Position numbers and translations under genes: made by a program. From contig NZ_JAHSTS010000002.1 in assembly GCF_019145435.1 (NCBI RefSeq), positions 682,001 through 746,000 on the forward strand: a stretch of 64,000 nucleotides of DNA, given 5' to 3'. The notes under the pieces were generated by a model that was not told the DNA's origin, ran no database searches, and saw only the letters and a list, made by a program, of their open reading frames with translations. How positions within the stretch are numbered: the first letter of the stretch is position 1; every line of letters starts with the position of its first letter. Shown piece after piece: positions 1 through 8,990 of the stretch. The stretch is from Pseudomonas ekonensis (lineage in GTDB: Bacteria; Pseudomonadota; Gammaproteobacteria; Pseudomonadales; Pseudomonadaceae).

Positions 1-687
1 GCCCACCGCGAGCTTGAGGTGCCGCTCCGGACGGGCCAGCCGGTTGGTCACGTCGAAGCTGTACCAGGCGTCGTCCAGCCAGGCCTCGGCCCAGGCGTGG
101 CTGGCCAGGTGCTCGCAGTCCTCGCTGTACAGGTAACCCGACACATAACGCGCAGGCACCCCCAGGCTGCGCGCGCAGGCGAGAAACGCATGGGTATGGT
201 CCTGGCAGACACCGGTCCGTGCCGCGAACGCCTCCGCGGCGCAGGTATCGACTTCGGTCGAGCCCGGCAGGTAGGCCATGTGCCGGTTCAGGCCGTGCAT
301 CAGGTCGATCAGCGCGGTGCGGTCACGGCGCTGCTTGCAGGCCTGCCCGGCGAATGCGCGCAACGCTTCGTCGGCCTCGGTGAGGCGGGTGAAGCGCAGG
401 AACGGCAACGCCGACTGGCTCTCGTGTTCCGCCTCGCGCCGTTCGTCGATGTCGACCACCCCCCGGGCGCCGATGACGATCGCTTCGTGGGGTTCGTCGA
501 GGGTCAGCACATGCAGGATGTTGCCGAACGGGTCGAGCTGCGCGCGCACCGGGCGCGGCAGGTTCAGTTGCCAATTCAGCACCTGCTGGCGTTCGCTGTC
601 GTGCGGGGTCAGGCGCAGGTACTGGATGCTCGCCCGCACCTGATCTTCGTAGTGATAGGTGGTCTCGTGGCTGACGGAAAGTCTCAT
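1..687 (-). CDS. Transglutaminase-like cysteine protease domain protein (3' end outside window)
   Basis: The first 229 residues are visible; the gene runs off the left edge. The N-terminal part (about 1-85) is the beta-rich bacterial transglutaminase N-terminal region, starting MRLSVSHETTYHY. The transglutaminase core follows, with Cys161 in RTGVCQDHTH, His197 in SHAWAEAW and Asp212 in SFDVTN, a complete Cys-His-Asp triad. No signal peptide is seen, so it is probably cytoplasmic. Its start codon overlaps the stop of the upstream alpha-E gene by four bases (ATGA), so the two are probably translationally coupled. Proteins of this family occur beside alpha-E and circularly permuted ATP-grasp proteins in many bacteria. 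The product of that set is not known; hydrolysis or formation of an amide bond is an inference from the fold. Confidence 0.9.
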   Translation of the reverse strand, partial: MRLSVSHETTYHYEDQVRASIQYLRLTPHDSERQQVLNWQLNLPRPVRAQLDPFGNILHVLTLDEPHEAIVIGARGVVDIDERREAEHESQSALPFLRFTRLTEADEALRAFAGQACKQRRDRTALIDLMHGLNRHMAYLPGSTEVDTCAAEAFAARTGVCQDHTHAFLACARSLGVPARYVSGYLYSEDCEHLASHAWAEAWLDDAWYSFDVTNRLARPERHLKLAVG

Positions 688-1634
688 GCGGCCTCCAGGT
701 AGGAACTGTGAATGGCGTTGCCCAGCTGGCGCACCAGCGGGATGAATTCGGTGAGCCAGGCGTGCAGGCCCTCTTCGAGGATTTCGTGGATGCCGGTGTA
801 GCGCAGGCGCGCGTCCATTTCCGCCGCCAGCCGTTGCGCGGGCCGGCCGTTGGCCCCCGGCAACTGGGCGAGGATCTGGTCGATTTCCTCGGTGCAGGCC
901 CGCAGCGAACGCGGCACGTCGGCGCGCAACAGCAACAACTCGGCGACATGCCGGGCGCCGGGCGCATCGCGGTAGATCTCGGTGTAGGCCTCGAACGACG
1001 ACAGGGCCCGCAGCAGCGCGCTCCACTGGTAATAGGCGTGCGCGGTGCCGTCGCTGACCGCTTCGGCTTGGTCGCCGGCCATCTCGTAGCGGGCGTCGAG
1101 CAGGCGCAGGGTGTTGTCCGCCCGTTCGATGAAGGTGCCCAGGCGGATGAAGCGGAACGCGTCGTTGCGCATGATGGTGCCGTAGGACGCGCCGCGGAAC
1201 AGGTGCGAGCGCTCCTTGATCCATTCGCAGAAGCGGCTCATGCCGTAGCGGCTCAGGCCCTGGTCGGCGATCCCGCGGATCTCAAGCCAGGTGGCGTTGA
1301 TGTTCTCCCACATGTCGGCGGTGATCCGCCCGCGCACCGCATGGGCGCTGGCCCGGGCCGCGCCGAGGCAACTGTAGATGCTGGCCGGGTTGGCCGCATC
1401 GAGGGCGAAGAAGTGCAGCAGCCGTTCGGCGTGCAGCTCGCCGTGGCGTTCCAGGTAGTCGTCCAGGGTGCCGGTGATCATCAGCGGCATGGCGAGTTCG
1501 TGCAGGCCGTCGCCGCGGCCGCCCTGCGGCATCAGCGACAGCGAATAGCTGACGTCGAGCATCCGCGCGAGGTTTTCCGCCCGCTCCAGGTAACGCGACA
1601 TCCAGTACAGATCCGAGGCAGTTCTACTTAACAT
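684..1634 (-). CDS. Alpha-E domain protein (DUF403)
   Basis: This 316-residue, mostly helical protein starts MLSRTASDLYWMSRYLERAENLARML, which is the typical opening of the bacterial alpha-E (DUF403) family. The whole length belongs to the domain; there is no signal peptide or membrane segment. No catalytic role has been assigned to the family to my knowledge. It is the middle gene of a three-gene minus-strand operon: the ATP-grasp gene ends 12 bases upstream, and its own stop overlaps the transglutaminase start. The constant companionship of the three families suggests one enzyme system that makes or modifies a peptide-like product, but this is inferred from context only. Confidence 0.92.
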   Translation of the reverse strand: MLSRTASDLYWMSRYLERAENLARMLDVSYSLSLMPQGGRGDGLHELAMPLMITGTLDDYLERHGELHAERLLHFFALDAANPASIYSCLGAARASAHAVRGRITADMWENINATWLEIRGIADQGLSRYGMSRFCEWIKERSHLFRGASYGTIMRNDAFRFIRLGTFIERADNTLRLLDARYEMAGDQAEAVSDGTAHAYYQWSALLRALSSFEAYTEIYRDAPGARHVAELLLLRADVPRSLRACTEEIDQILAQLPGANGRPAQRLAAEMDARLRYTGIHEILEEGLHAWLTEFIPLVRQLGNAIHSSYLEAA

Positions 1635-1646
1635 GGCAGGCTTCCT

Positions 1647-3056
1647 TCAATCCTCGACCACCCAGGTGTCCTTGGTGCCGCCGCCCTGGGAGGAATTCAC
1701 CACCAGAGAGCCTTCACGCAGGGCGACACGGGTCAGGCCGCCGGGCACCACCCGGGTTTCGCGGCCGGACAGCACGAACGGACGCAGGTCGATGTGGCGC
1801 GGCGCGATGCCGTTCTCGACAAAGGTCGGACAGGTCGACAACGACAGCGTCGGCTGCGCGATGTACGCGTGGGGCCTGGCCTTGATCCGCTCGCGGAACG
1901 CGTCGATCTCCGCCCCCGTCGCCGCCGGCCCCACCAGCATGCCGTAGCCGCCGGAGCCCTGGGTCTCCTTGACCACCAGATCCGGAAGATGGGCCAACAC
2001 GTGGGACAGTTCCGACGGATTGCGGCATTGCCATGTCGGTACGTTCTTGAGGATCGGCTCCTCGTCGAGGTAGAAGCGGATCATTTCGGTGACGTACGGA
2101 TATACCGACTTGTCGTCGGCCACGCCGGTGCCGATCGCGTTGGCCAGCACCACGTTGCCGGAGCGGTAGGACGACAGCAGCCCCGGCACGCCCAGCATCG
2201 AATCCGGGCGGAACGCCAACGGGTCGAGGAAGGCGTCGTCGAGACGGCGGTAGATCACGTCCACGGCCTTCGGGCCGTCGGTGGTGCGCATGTAGACCTT
2301 GTCGTCGCGCACGAAAAGGTCCGCGCCCTCCACCAGCTCGACGCCCATTTCCCGGGCGAGGAACGCATGCTCGAAAAACGCGCTGTTGAACCGCCCCGGC
2401 GTCAGCACCACTACGCTCGGGTCGTCCAGGGGGCTGGAGCTCTTGAGCGTGTCGAGCAGCAGGTTCGGGTAGTGGTCGATGGGGGCGATGCGCTGGGCGG
2501 CGAACAGTTCGGGGAACAGGCGCATCATCATCTTGCGGTCTTCGAGCATGTAGCTCACGCCGCTGGGGGTGCGCAGGTTGTCCTCCAGCACGTAGTAGGC
2601 GCCGTCGCCGTCGCGCACCAGGTCGACGCCGGAGATGTGCGAATAGATGTCGCGGTGCAGATCCAGCCCCTGCATCGCCAACTGGTACTGCTCGTTGGCC
2701 AGCACCTGCTCGGCGGGAATGATCCCGGCCTTGATGATGCGCTGGCCATGGTAGAGGTCGGCGAGGAACAGGTTCAGCGCCTTGACCCGCTGGATGCAGC
2801 CGCGTTCGACGGTCCGCCATTCGCTGGCGGGGATGCTGCGCGGAATGGTGTCGAAGGGGATCAGGCGCTCGGTGCCCTGCTCGTCCCCGTAGAGGGTGAA
2901 GGTGATGCCGGCACGGTGGAACAGCAGATCGGCCTCGCGTCGCCGCTGGGCCAGCAGTTCGTCGGGCGTCTCGGCCAACCAGCGGGCGAATTCCCGGTAA
3001 TGCGGGCGGATCTGGCCGCCGGCATCGTACATCTCGTCAAAACGGGTGCGGTTCAT
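1647..3056 (-). CDS. Circularly permuted ATP-grasp type 2 protein
   Basis: This 469-residue protein starts MNRTRFDEMYDAGGQIRPHY. That start, at 3056, is preceded by a good Shine-Dalgarno AAGGAG, whereas the open frame extends 54 codons further without one. Family features are an RCIQRVKALNLFLADLY segment in the N-terminal third, a DGAYYVLEDNLRTPSGVSYM segment in the middle, and the KETQGSGGYGM and HIDLRPFVL stretches near the C-terminus that form the nucleotide site of circularly permuted ATP-grasp proteins. By family it should make an acyl-phosphate intermediate and join a carboxylate to an amine; the substrate is unknown. It is the first gene of the operon with the alpha-E and transglutaminase genes. 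Confidence 0.92.
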   Translation of the reverse strand: MNRTRFDEMYDAGGQIRPHYREFARWLAETPDELLAQRRREADLLFHRAGITFTLYGDEQGTERLIPFDTIPRSIPASEWRTVERGCIQRVKALNLFLADLYHGQRIIKAGIIPAEQVLANEQYQLAMQGLDLHRDIYSHISGVDLVRDGDGAYYVLEDNLRTPSGVSYMLEDRKMMMRLFPELFAAQRIAPIDHYPNLLLDTLKSSSPLDDPSVVVLTPGRFNSAFFEHAFLAREMGVELVEGADLFVRDDKVYMRTTDGPKAVDVIYRRLDDAFLDPLAFRPDSMLGVPGLLSSYRSGNVVLANAIGTGVADDKSVYPYVTEMIRFYLDEEPILKNVPTWQCRNPSELSHVLAHLPDLVVKETQGSGGYGMLVGPAATGAEIDAFRERIKARPHAYIAQPTLSLSTCPTFVENGIAPRHIDLRPFVLSGRETRVVPGGLTRVALREGSLVVNSSQGGGTKDTWVVED

Positions 3057-3276
3057 GCCGTACTCCTTGTCACTCCGGACATCCGAACCTTCGCAAGGCC
3101 CGTGCCATCGGCAGAAACGCTTTGATTTCAGTCGGTTGGATAATCGCGCCGCGAACACCGCACCATTGCTGTGCGGCAAACGCCCCAACCCGATCGCCCC
3201 CGCTCCATGGCGACGCAACGCCGTCGCCTATCACCAGCATAGTCAGAGTTGATTTCACTGCCCGGCGGCGCCTGCG

Positions 3277-3429
3277 GATAATCCGCGCATCCGCTGCACG
3301 ACGTCCCCCGCGAAGTGTGCAGCCCAACTGATCGATGGCCGCGACCGCAGCCCGCCCAGCCGTGACCCTGACCGGTTCCCTCTCCTTCCGGTCTTCCCTT
3401 TGAGCCACCTTCGACGGTGGCTTTTTTTT
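3277..3429 (+). ncRNA. Candidate small RNA (GATAAT box to terminator)
   Basis: A GATAAT box (3277-3282), preceded by TGCG, is followed about 140 bases later by a textbook terminator: AGCCACC / GGTGGCT stem and eight T. The stretch just before the stem is rich in C and T (about 3371-3400). No open frame with a ribosome binding site lies between. No good -35 element is placed 17 bases upstream of the box, so an RpoS-type or activator-dependent promoter is possible. The transcript and its start are inferred; I do not recognise it as a named sRNA. Confidence 0.35.
3403..3429 (+). terminator. Intrinsic terminator, plus strand, orphan
   Basis: A seven-base-pair stem (AGCCACC with GGTGGCT) closes a six-base loop and is followed by an unbroken run of eight T at 3422-3429. 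There is no plus-strand gene upstream, so it probably ends a non-coding transcript. Confidence 0.8.
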
Positions 3430-3484
3430 GCCTCGGATTCTTGTTTCAGGGTTTTGCCACGGCGTTTCCGGGGTTCGGAAACGA

Positions 3485-3512
3485 CAACGGCCGACCCGAA
3501 GGTCAGCCGTTG
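3485..3512. terminator. Hairpin downstream of rraB, weak terminator candidate
   Basis: CAACGGC and GCCGTTG arms enclose a GACC/GGTC inner stem with a CGAA loop. It lies just past the rraB stop on the minus strand. It lacks a T-run, so Rho-independent termination is uncertain. Confidence 0.3.
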
Positions 3513-3532
3513 CCCGACGCTGTCGCGAAAGA

Positions 3533-3880
3533 TCAGTGCAGGCGCCGCCGGTTGCGCACCTCGTGCTTGACGCCCCAGCCTTCGATGACGCCGCCCAACG
3601 GCTCCACCACAGCGGAGAAACGCTGCTCGAAGTCGCCGATGCCGCCGTAGGTCGCATGCATGACCTTGCTCAGTTCCAGGTGCCAGGCGCCGTCGTCGCG
3701 CACGCTGACCTGGGCATTGAAGGATTCACCGCGAAAATGACCTGCCGCCCTGCGCGCCCGCTCCTCGTTCGGGAAAATGGCGTAGAACTCGATGGGATGG
3801 ATCCTGGAGAAATCGAAACCGCCTTCTTTCATGCGGCGCAGCACGTTGCTGCTGATGTCTTCTTGGTAGGCTGTGCTCAT
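3533..3880 (-). CDS. rraB: RNase E inhibitor-like protein RraB
   Basis: This 115-residue protein matches the RraB / DUF1260 family: MSTAYQEDISSNVLRRMKEGG, then HPIEFYAIFPNEERARRAA and a C-terminal GGVIEGWGVKHEV. In E. coli RraB binds RNase E and alters degradosome composition; that the Pseudomonas homologue does the same is inferred. The start at 3880 has a G-rich AGAGGGGG ribosome binding site; an upstream in-frame extension of 16 codons looks spurious. It stands alone on the minus strand with about 200 bases to the next gene upstream, and it faces the candidate small RNA region at its 3' side. Confidence 0.8.
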   Translation of the reverse strand: MSTAYQEDISSNVLRRMKEGGFDFSRIHPIEFYAIFPNEERARRAAGHFRGESFNAQVSVRDDGAWHLELSKVMHATYGGIGDFEQRFSAVVEPLGGVIEGWGVKHEVRNRRRLH

Positions 3881-4076
3881 GAAACGTCCCCCTCTGACAG
3901 ATGGATAGACTTTCCGTATTCCCTGCACTCAAGCGTTGCGGCAACCGGGTTGCCCACGGGAAACAAGCATGTAGCTGACAAGACCAGACCTTAGCGATCC
4001 GTTCGCTGATCTCGCTTGCAGATTAGCCCCATGACAGAGCCGCTGCCAAGGCCTGGCGGTCAGCTGTCAGAAAGAT

Positions 4077-4310
4077 TCAGACTGGGGTGATGCCGAGGAT
4101 TTCGATGCTGTGCTGAGCCTTGAGGCTCTTGACGCCGGCATCGGCGGTGCGCCCCTCCAGATCGTTCAGATCCAGCTCGGCGGCGACGGGAAGGAATCGT
4201 TCCTTGATGAGACGGGCGGCGTGCTCGTGGCTCGGGCACTCCTCGCACTCGAAGACTTCGTTGACGGTTTCGCCATGATCATCCACGAAAGTGACTTTCC
4301 ACTTTGACAT
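4077..4310 (-). CDS. Small conserved hypothetical protein (77 aa)
   Basis: This 77-residue acidic protein starts MSKWKVTFVDDHGETVNEVFECEE. A strong GAGGAGG ribosome binding site seven bases before the ATG fixes the start and supports real translation. It contains a CEECPSHEHAA segment (two close cysteines and a histidine) that could bind a metal, and no signal peptide or membrane helix. I do not recognise a named domain. It lies downstream of speE on the same strand with a 230-base gap containing a REP element, so co-transcription is uncertain. Confidence 0.75.
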   Translation of the reverse strand: MSKWKVTFVDDHGETVNEVFECEECPSHEHAARLIKERFLPVAAELDLNDLEGRTADAGVKSLKAQHSIEILGITPV

Positions 4311-4455
4311 CGGAGCCTCCTCGGTCAAGCCCGCAAATGGGCCTACACCTATCTCGACTTTTAGCCGAATTGATCGTTCCCGGGGAATGTCGCCGACGGA
4401 GATGAAAAACCTTTCATGCGGGAGCCGTTGCGCAAGGCGGCGCCTTGGCGGGCGC

Positions 4456-4480
4456 CATCGCCAGCAGGCTGGCTCCTGCA
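4456..4480. repeat. REP element (GTGGGAGC-type family, degenerate)
   Basis: CATCGCCAGCAGGCTGGCTCC is a copy of the REP palindrome that recurs throughout this window. A second, diverged GCGGGAGC / GCTCCCGC pair follows at about 4503-4534. It lies in the gap downstream of speE. Confidence 0.65.
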
Positions 4481-4540
4481 GTGCAGCGGGCAGCCTGGTG
4501 TCGCGGGAGCGGCGGTGCGACCCGCAGCTCCCGCAAGGGC

Positions 4541-5416
<876 letters not shown>

Positions 5417-5650
5417 GGGACGTGCTCCGGTGAATGCTGGGGCGACGGTCGCAGTGACGACTGCCCGGGAAAGGCGCGCATTCTACGTTGCGCAAGATGA
5501 CAGGTCGAACCCCGGTTCATCGGCCGGGCGCGATCCTTGCGCGAGAGACGGCATCAATCCGGCCGGGCGGCGCTTCGGCTGACGCCGTCGCCAGCAGGTT
5601 TGCGCCCTGGCACCTGAGGGCCGGACCGGACAGTGGCTCGCAGGTTCGGG

Positions 5651-5842
5651 TCAAAGCCGCACATTGCCCCTTGGCCCCGCGATCGCCCAGATGATCAGGC
5701 CCAGCACCGGCAGGAGGATGATCAGCAGCACCCAGAGGATCTTCATCCCGGTTTCGGCGCCGCTTTTCAGCACATTGATGATCGCCCAGATGTCCAGGGC
5801 AAGGATGATCAGCCCGACCAGGCCGTTGAACGTGGAACCCAT
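5651..5842 (-). CDS. Small membrane protein, PLDc N-terminal domain
   Basis: This 63-residue protein has two hydrophobic helices (about 8-23 and 34-55) joined by a short LKSGAETGMKI loop, then a GPRGN tail. The pattern, including a second helix ending in IIWAIAGPRG, matches the phospholipase D/cardiolipin synthase N-terminal membrane domain (PLDc_N) that occurs as a stand-alone small protein in Pseudomonas. No catalytic HKD motif is present, so it is not an enzyme. A CGGAG ribosome binding site supports the start at 5842 rather than the frame's earlier ATG eight codons upstream. Confidence 0.8.
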   Translation of the reverse strand: MGSTFNGLVGLIILALDIWAIINVLKSGAETGMKILWVLLIILLPVLGLIIWAIAGPRGNVRL

Positions 5843-5912
5843 GGCGTCGCTCCGAAGTGGTGGCATGCACCTTTAGGATAGACGGCGCCGGCCGGGGTTC
5901 CTTTTTATTGCC

Positions 5913-6443
5913 TCAGACGTGCACCGCGACCTTCAGGGCCTCCAGCGCCGGCGCGGCGGCGATGCCGGTTTCGGCGCACAGCTCCAGCACCCGCGGCACG
6001 TCGTTGCCGTACACCAGCACCACTTGCAGCTCGTCATCGAGCAACTGGCTGAAGTTCATCAGCGTATAGCCGCCGTTTTCCTTGTTCAGGCTGCTCATCT
6101 GGATCTGGATGCGGTTGAGCGCGGTCAGGGCTTCGGTCTTGGCCAACTGCTTGGGCTTGAGGTTGAACGCCACGCCAGGGCCGAACGACGCGACGATCTG
6201 CGCGAACAGGTCCGCATAGGTGTCGGCCTGGAACAGCACGGTGTCCGGCAGGCTGCCGACCACTACCCACTCGCCCAGCGGGATCGGGAAGGTGTCGTCG
6301 TAGTTGATGTCGGTGTTGGCGGCCAGGAAGGCATCGGCATCGGCGTAGGCCTGCGCCGCTTCATCGGCGACCTTCAGGATCTCGTCCTCGGCCATGCAGC
6401 CGGAGCTGATTTTGCTGATGAGTTCGGCGAGTGCGGCTTTCAT
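5913..6443 (-). CDS. Conserved hypothetical protein (176 aa)
   Basis: I do not recognise the family. The 176-residue protein is acidic, has no signal peptide or membrane helix, and is probably an alpha/beta cytoplasmic protein. Notable segments are NYDDTFPIPLGEWVVVGSLP near 47-66, LNRIQIQMSSLNKENGGYTLM in the second half and a hydrophobic C-terminus. The ATG at 6443 has AGGA about 12 bases upstream; the open frame extends 22 codons further but that part is rich in Arg and Pro and looks non-coding. The ankyrin gene ends 93 bases upstream on the same strand, so the two may share a transcript. Confidence 0.75.
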   Translation of the reverse strand: MKAALAELISKISSGCMAEDEILKVADEAAQAYADADAFLAANTDINYDDTFPIPLGEWVVVGSLPDTVLFQADTYADLFAQIVASFGPGVAFNLKPKQLAKTEALTALNRIQIQMSSLNKENGGYTLMNFSQLLDDELQVVLVYGNDVPRVLELCAETGIAAAPALEALKVAVHV

Positions 6444-6536
6444 GGGGGCAGATCCTGTGGCGAAGGTTTTTCGAGGGCGCGAAGGATAGCGCATTCTCGC
6501 CTGCGCCACAGGCCCGGTTCCGGCCTGAGGCCGGTT

Positions 6537-7055
6537 TCAGCCCAGAAGCTTTTCCAGCAGCGCCGTGGTGTCGGCCGCGCCCATGGTGCGGGCCGCGTCG
6601 AGGGCGGCGACGCCGTTGGCGTCCTTGGCTTTCGGGTCGGCGCCCTTGCCGATCAGGTACTCGACGATCTCCACCCGGTTGAACATGGCCGCCATCATCA
6701 GGGCCGTGCGGCCGTCGAACGACGCGCCGTCGATGTCGGCGCCGCCGTCGACCAACGCCTTGACCACCGCCAGGTCACCCTTGAACGCCGCGCCGGCGAT
6801 CGGGCTCTGGCCGTTGCCGTTGCGTTGCTCCGGGTCGGCCTTGTGCTTGAGCAACACCTGCACCGCGTCCAGGTGCCCGTAATAGCTGGCCAGCATCAGC
6901 AGCGTGTCGCCCTTGCCGTTGCGCAGGTTCACCGGCAGCCCCGCGCTGATCAGCCGGTCGAGCATCGCCGCATCGCCCTCGCGGGCCTTGTTGAACACCT
7001 GCTCGGTGAAGGCGGCGGCCTCTTCGGGGGTCATCTGGCGGTTTGGGTCGGACAT
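6537..7055 (-). CDS. Ankyrin repeat protein
   Basis: This 172-residue protein consists of about four ankyrin repeats after a 25-residue lead-in that starts MSDPNRQMTPEEAAAFTE. Repeat signatures are GKGDTLLMLASYYGHLDAV, GQSPIAGAAFKGDLAVVKALV, GRTALMMAAMFNRVEIVEYL and GVAALDAARTMGAAD. There is no signal peptide, so it differs from the periplasmic AnkB of P. aeruginosa and should act in the cytoplasm as a protein-binding adaptor. The start at 7055 is preceded by GTGGAG; the frame's first ATG lies four codons earlier. Partner proteins are unknown; the neighbouring 176-residue protein is a candidate. Confidence 0.88.
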   Translation of the reverse strand: MSDPNRQMTPEEAAAFTEQVFNKAREGDAAMLDRLISAGLPVNLRNGKGDTLLMLASYYGHLDAVQVLLKHKADPEQRNGNGQSPIAGAAFKGDLAVVKALVDGGADIDGASFDGRTALMMAAMFNRVEIVEYLIGKGADPKAKDANGVAALDAARTMGAADTTALLEKLLG

Positions 7056-7151
7056 GGGAAACTCCACTTTCGGTCAATCGGAATAGCGACAGTTTCCCGA
7101 GCCGGACGATAGCTGTCACCCCCTTTTTTCCAAGCCGCCCAATAGCCAAAC

Positions 7152-8990
7152 TCAATAACGGTATTTCCCTGCGCCGATATCGGCCAATACCTGCCCGGTG
7201 ACCTGCACGTACGTCTGGCTACCGGGCAGCCACGCGTACACCGGATCGTCCCCCGCAAGGTCCGGGTCGAAGCCTTCGCTCTTGAGGCGGGTCTTCTGGT
7301 ACTTGAACGTGCCGGTGGTTTCCATCTTCACCTTCACCCGCAAGAACAGCGGCACCGCATAGGCCGGCATGCGCTGGCGTGCGAAGGCCAGCAGTTCGGC
7401 GAAGTCCAGGGTGGCCAGGGATTCGGCCGGCGTGATCGCCGCCATGCCGGCGCGGCCGTTGGTGTTGGGCACCTCCACGCCGTAGGCCACCGCCTCGGAT
7501 ATGTTCGGGTGCTGCAGCAGCAGGTTCTCCACCTCGGTGGTCGAGACGTTCTCGCCCTTCCAGCGGTAGGTGTCGCCGAGCCGGTCGACGAACTGCGCAT
7601 GGCCGAAACCGATGTTGCGCAGCAGGTCACCGGTGTTGAAGAAGCGGTCGCCGCGGGCGAACACATCCTGCAGCACCACCTTGGCGGTCTTCTGCGGGTC
7701 GGTGTAGCCGTCCAGCGGCGCCTTGTCGTCGATCCGCGCCAGCAGCAGGCCCTGCTCCCCCTTGCCGACCTTGCGCATGAAACCGTCGCCGCCGCGCACC
7801 GGCTGACCGCTGTCGTGATCGTAGGCGACCAGTTCCCAGGCCATCAGCGAGAACCCGATGGTGTTGTCGAAATTGAGGATGTTGGTGAAGCCGATGTTGC
7901 CGTCGCTCGCCGCGTACAGTTCGCAGATGTGCTCCACCGCGAAGCGGGTCTTGAACTCGGCCCAGGCGCCGGGACGCAGGCCGTTGCCGATCATCTTGCG
8001 CACTTCGTGGCGGCTGTCGTCGGCGCTGGCCGGCTGGTCCACCAGATAGCGGCACAGCTCGCCGACGTAGCCGATGGTGGTCGCGCGGTAGCGGCGCACG
8101 TCGCCCCAGAACTGGCTGGCGCTGAACTTGCGGCGGATGGCGAAGCCCGAGGCGCCGTTGACCGCCGAACCCCAGCACACGCACAGGCCGGTGGCGTGAT
8201 ACAGCGGCAAGGTGCAGTAGACGACGTCGTCGGGGCCCATGTTCAGGGCGATCATGCCGAAGCTGGCCGAGCTGCGCATCCAGCGGCCGTGCTTGAACAC
8301 CCCGGCCTTGGGCAGGCCGGTGGTGCCGGAGGTGTAGATGTAGAAGCACGGGTCGTCGAAATGGATGTCGCGGCTGCTGGCCGGGTTGTCGCCGCAGGCA
8401 TCGGCGCTGGCGCTGATGAGGTTGACGTAGCCGTCGGGCGCGATGCCCGGATGGCGGAAGGTGTCCTGGTCGGCCACGAACCAGGTGCGCGGGGCCGGGA
8501 TCGACACTTGCTCGCGCACCGCCGCATAGGCCGGCAGCAGTTCCGCGCCGACGACGATCGCCACCGGCGCCACCAGGTTCACGCTGTGGATCAGCGTGTC
8601 GCGGGTCTGGGAGGTGTTGAGCAGCGCGCTGACGGCGCCCACCTTGGCCAGCGCCAGAATGGTCACCAGCAGCTCCGGGCGGTTCTCGATGAACACCGCC
8701 ACCACGTCGCCCTTGCCGATGCCCTGCCCGATCAGGTAGTGGGCGATGCGGTTGGCCCAGCGGTTGGCCTGGGCATAACTGAGCACGACGTCGCCGCACA
8801 GCAGCGCGGGGCCGTCGGGATTGCGCAGGGCCGCTTGCTCGAACGTCCAGCCCAAGCCACAGGTCTGGGTCGGATCCTTGACGTTGGCCGCCTTCATCCC
8901 CTTCACCACCCGTGGGAGGGCTTTGGCGATGGCCGGCAGTTTGCGGAGCATCATGCTCCAGGTGATCGTGTCGCTTGGCGCGTGACTCAT
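7152..8990 (-). CDS. Long-chain acyl-CoA synthetase, FATP type
   Basis: This 612-residue adenylate-forming enzyme activates long or very-long-chain fatty acids to acyl-CoA using ATP. The phosphate-binding motif YTSGTTGLPK is at 219-228. Other family marks are PLYHATGL, ELYAASDGNIGF, FNTGDLLRNIGFGHAQFVDRLGD with the hinge region, and GENVSTTEVE near the C-terminus. The sequence around ASDGN and FVDRLGDTYRWKGENVST resembles the fatty acid transport protein branch rather than FadD. Specificity cannot be read from sequence. The start at 8990 has GGGAG upstream. It is the only gene of its direction here; nearly 400 bases separate it from the next gene, leaving room for its promoter. Confidence 0.93.
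   Translation of the reverse strand: MSHAPSDTITWSMMLRKLPAIAKALPRVVKGMKAANVKDPTQTCGLGWTFEQAALRNPDGPALLCGDVVLSYAQANRWANRIAHYLIGQGIGKGDVVAVFIENRPELLVTILALAKVGAVSALLNTSQTRDTLIHSVNLVAPVAIVVGAELLPAYAAVREQVSIPAPRTWFVADQDTFRHPGIAPDGYVNLISASADACGDNPASSRDIHFDDPCFYIYTSGTTGLPKAGVFKHGRWMRSSASFGMIALNMGPDDVVYCTLPLYHATGLCVCWGSAVNGASGFAIRRKFSASQFWGDVRRYRATTIGYVGELCRYLVDQPASADDSRHEVRKMIGNGLRPGAWAEFKTRFAVEHICELYAASDGNIGFTNILNFDNTIGFSLMAWELVAYDHDSGQPVRGGDGFMRKVGKGEQGLLLARIDDKAPLDGYTDPQKTAKVVLQDVFARGDRFFNTGDLLRNIGFGHAQFVDRLGDTYRWKGENVSTTEVENLLLQHPNISEAVAYGVEVPNTNGRAGMAAITPAESLATLDFAELLAFARQRMPAYAVPLFLRVKVKMETTGTFKYQKTRLKSEGFDPDLAGDDPVYAWLPGSQTYVQVTGQVLADIGAGKYRY

Larger units (their letters stand above)
3057..3532. 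other. 476-base gap with candidate small RNA, no protein gene
   Basis: No convincing protein gene is seen: the open frames here lack ribosome binding sites and family resemblance. The left part must contain the promoter of the minus-strand ATP-grasp operon. The right part holds a plus-strand intrinsic terminator at 3403-3429 that serves no visible plus-strand gene, and a GATAAT box at 3277-3282 about 140 bases upstream of its end. Confidence 0.5.

Noticed and set aside
3070..3657. 195-residue minus-strand frame spanning the gap beside rraB
   Set aside because: It overlaps rraB out of frame, is rich in Arg and Ala, and has no ribosome binding site. The region fits a promoter and a non-coding RNA better.
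6520..6534. CCGGCC-TGA-GGCCGG hairpin after the ankyrin gene
   Set aside because: The stem is only six bases, and on the minus strand it is not followed by T, so it is not listed as a terminator.
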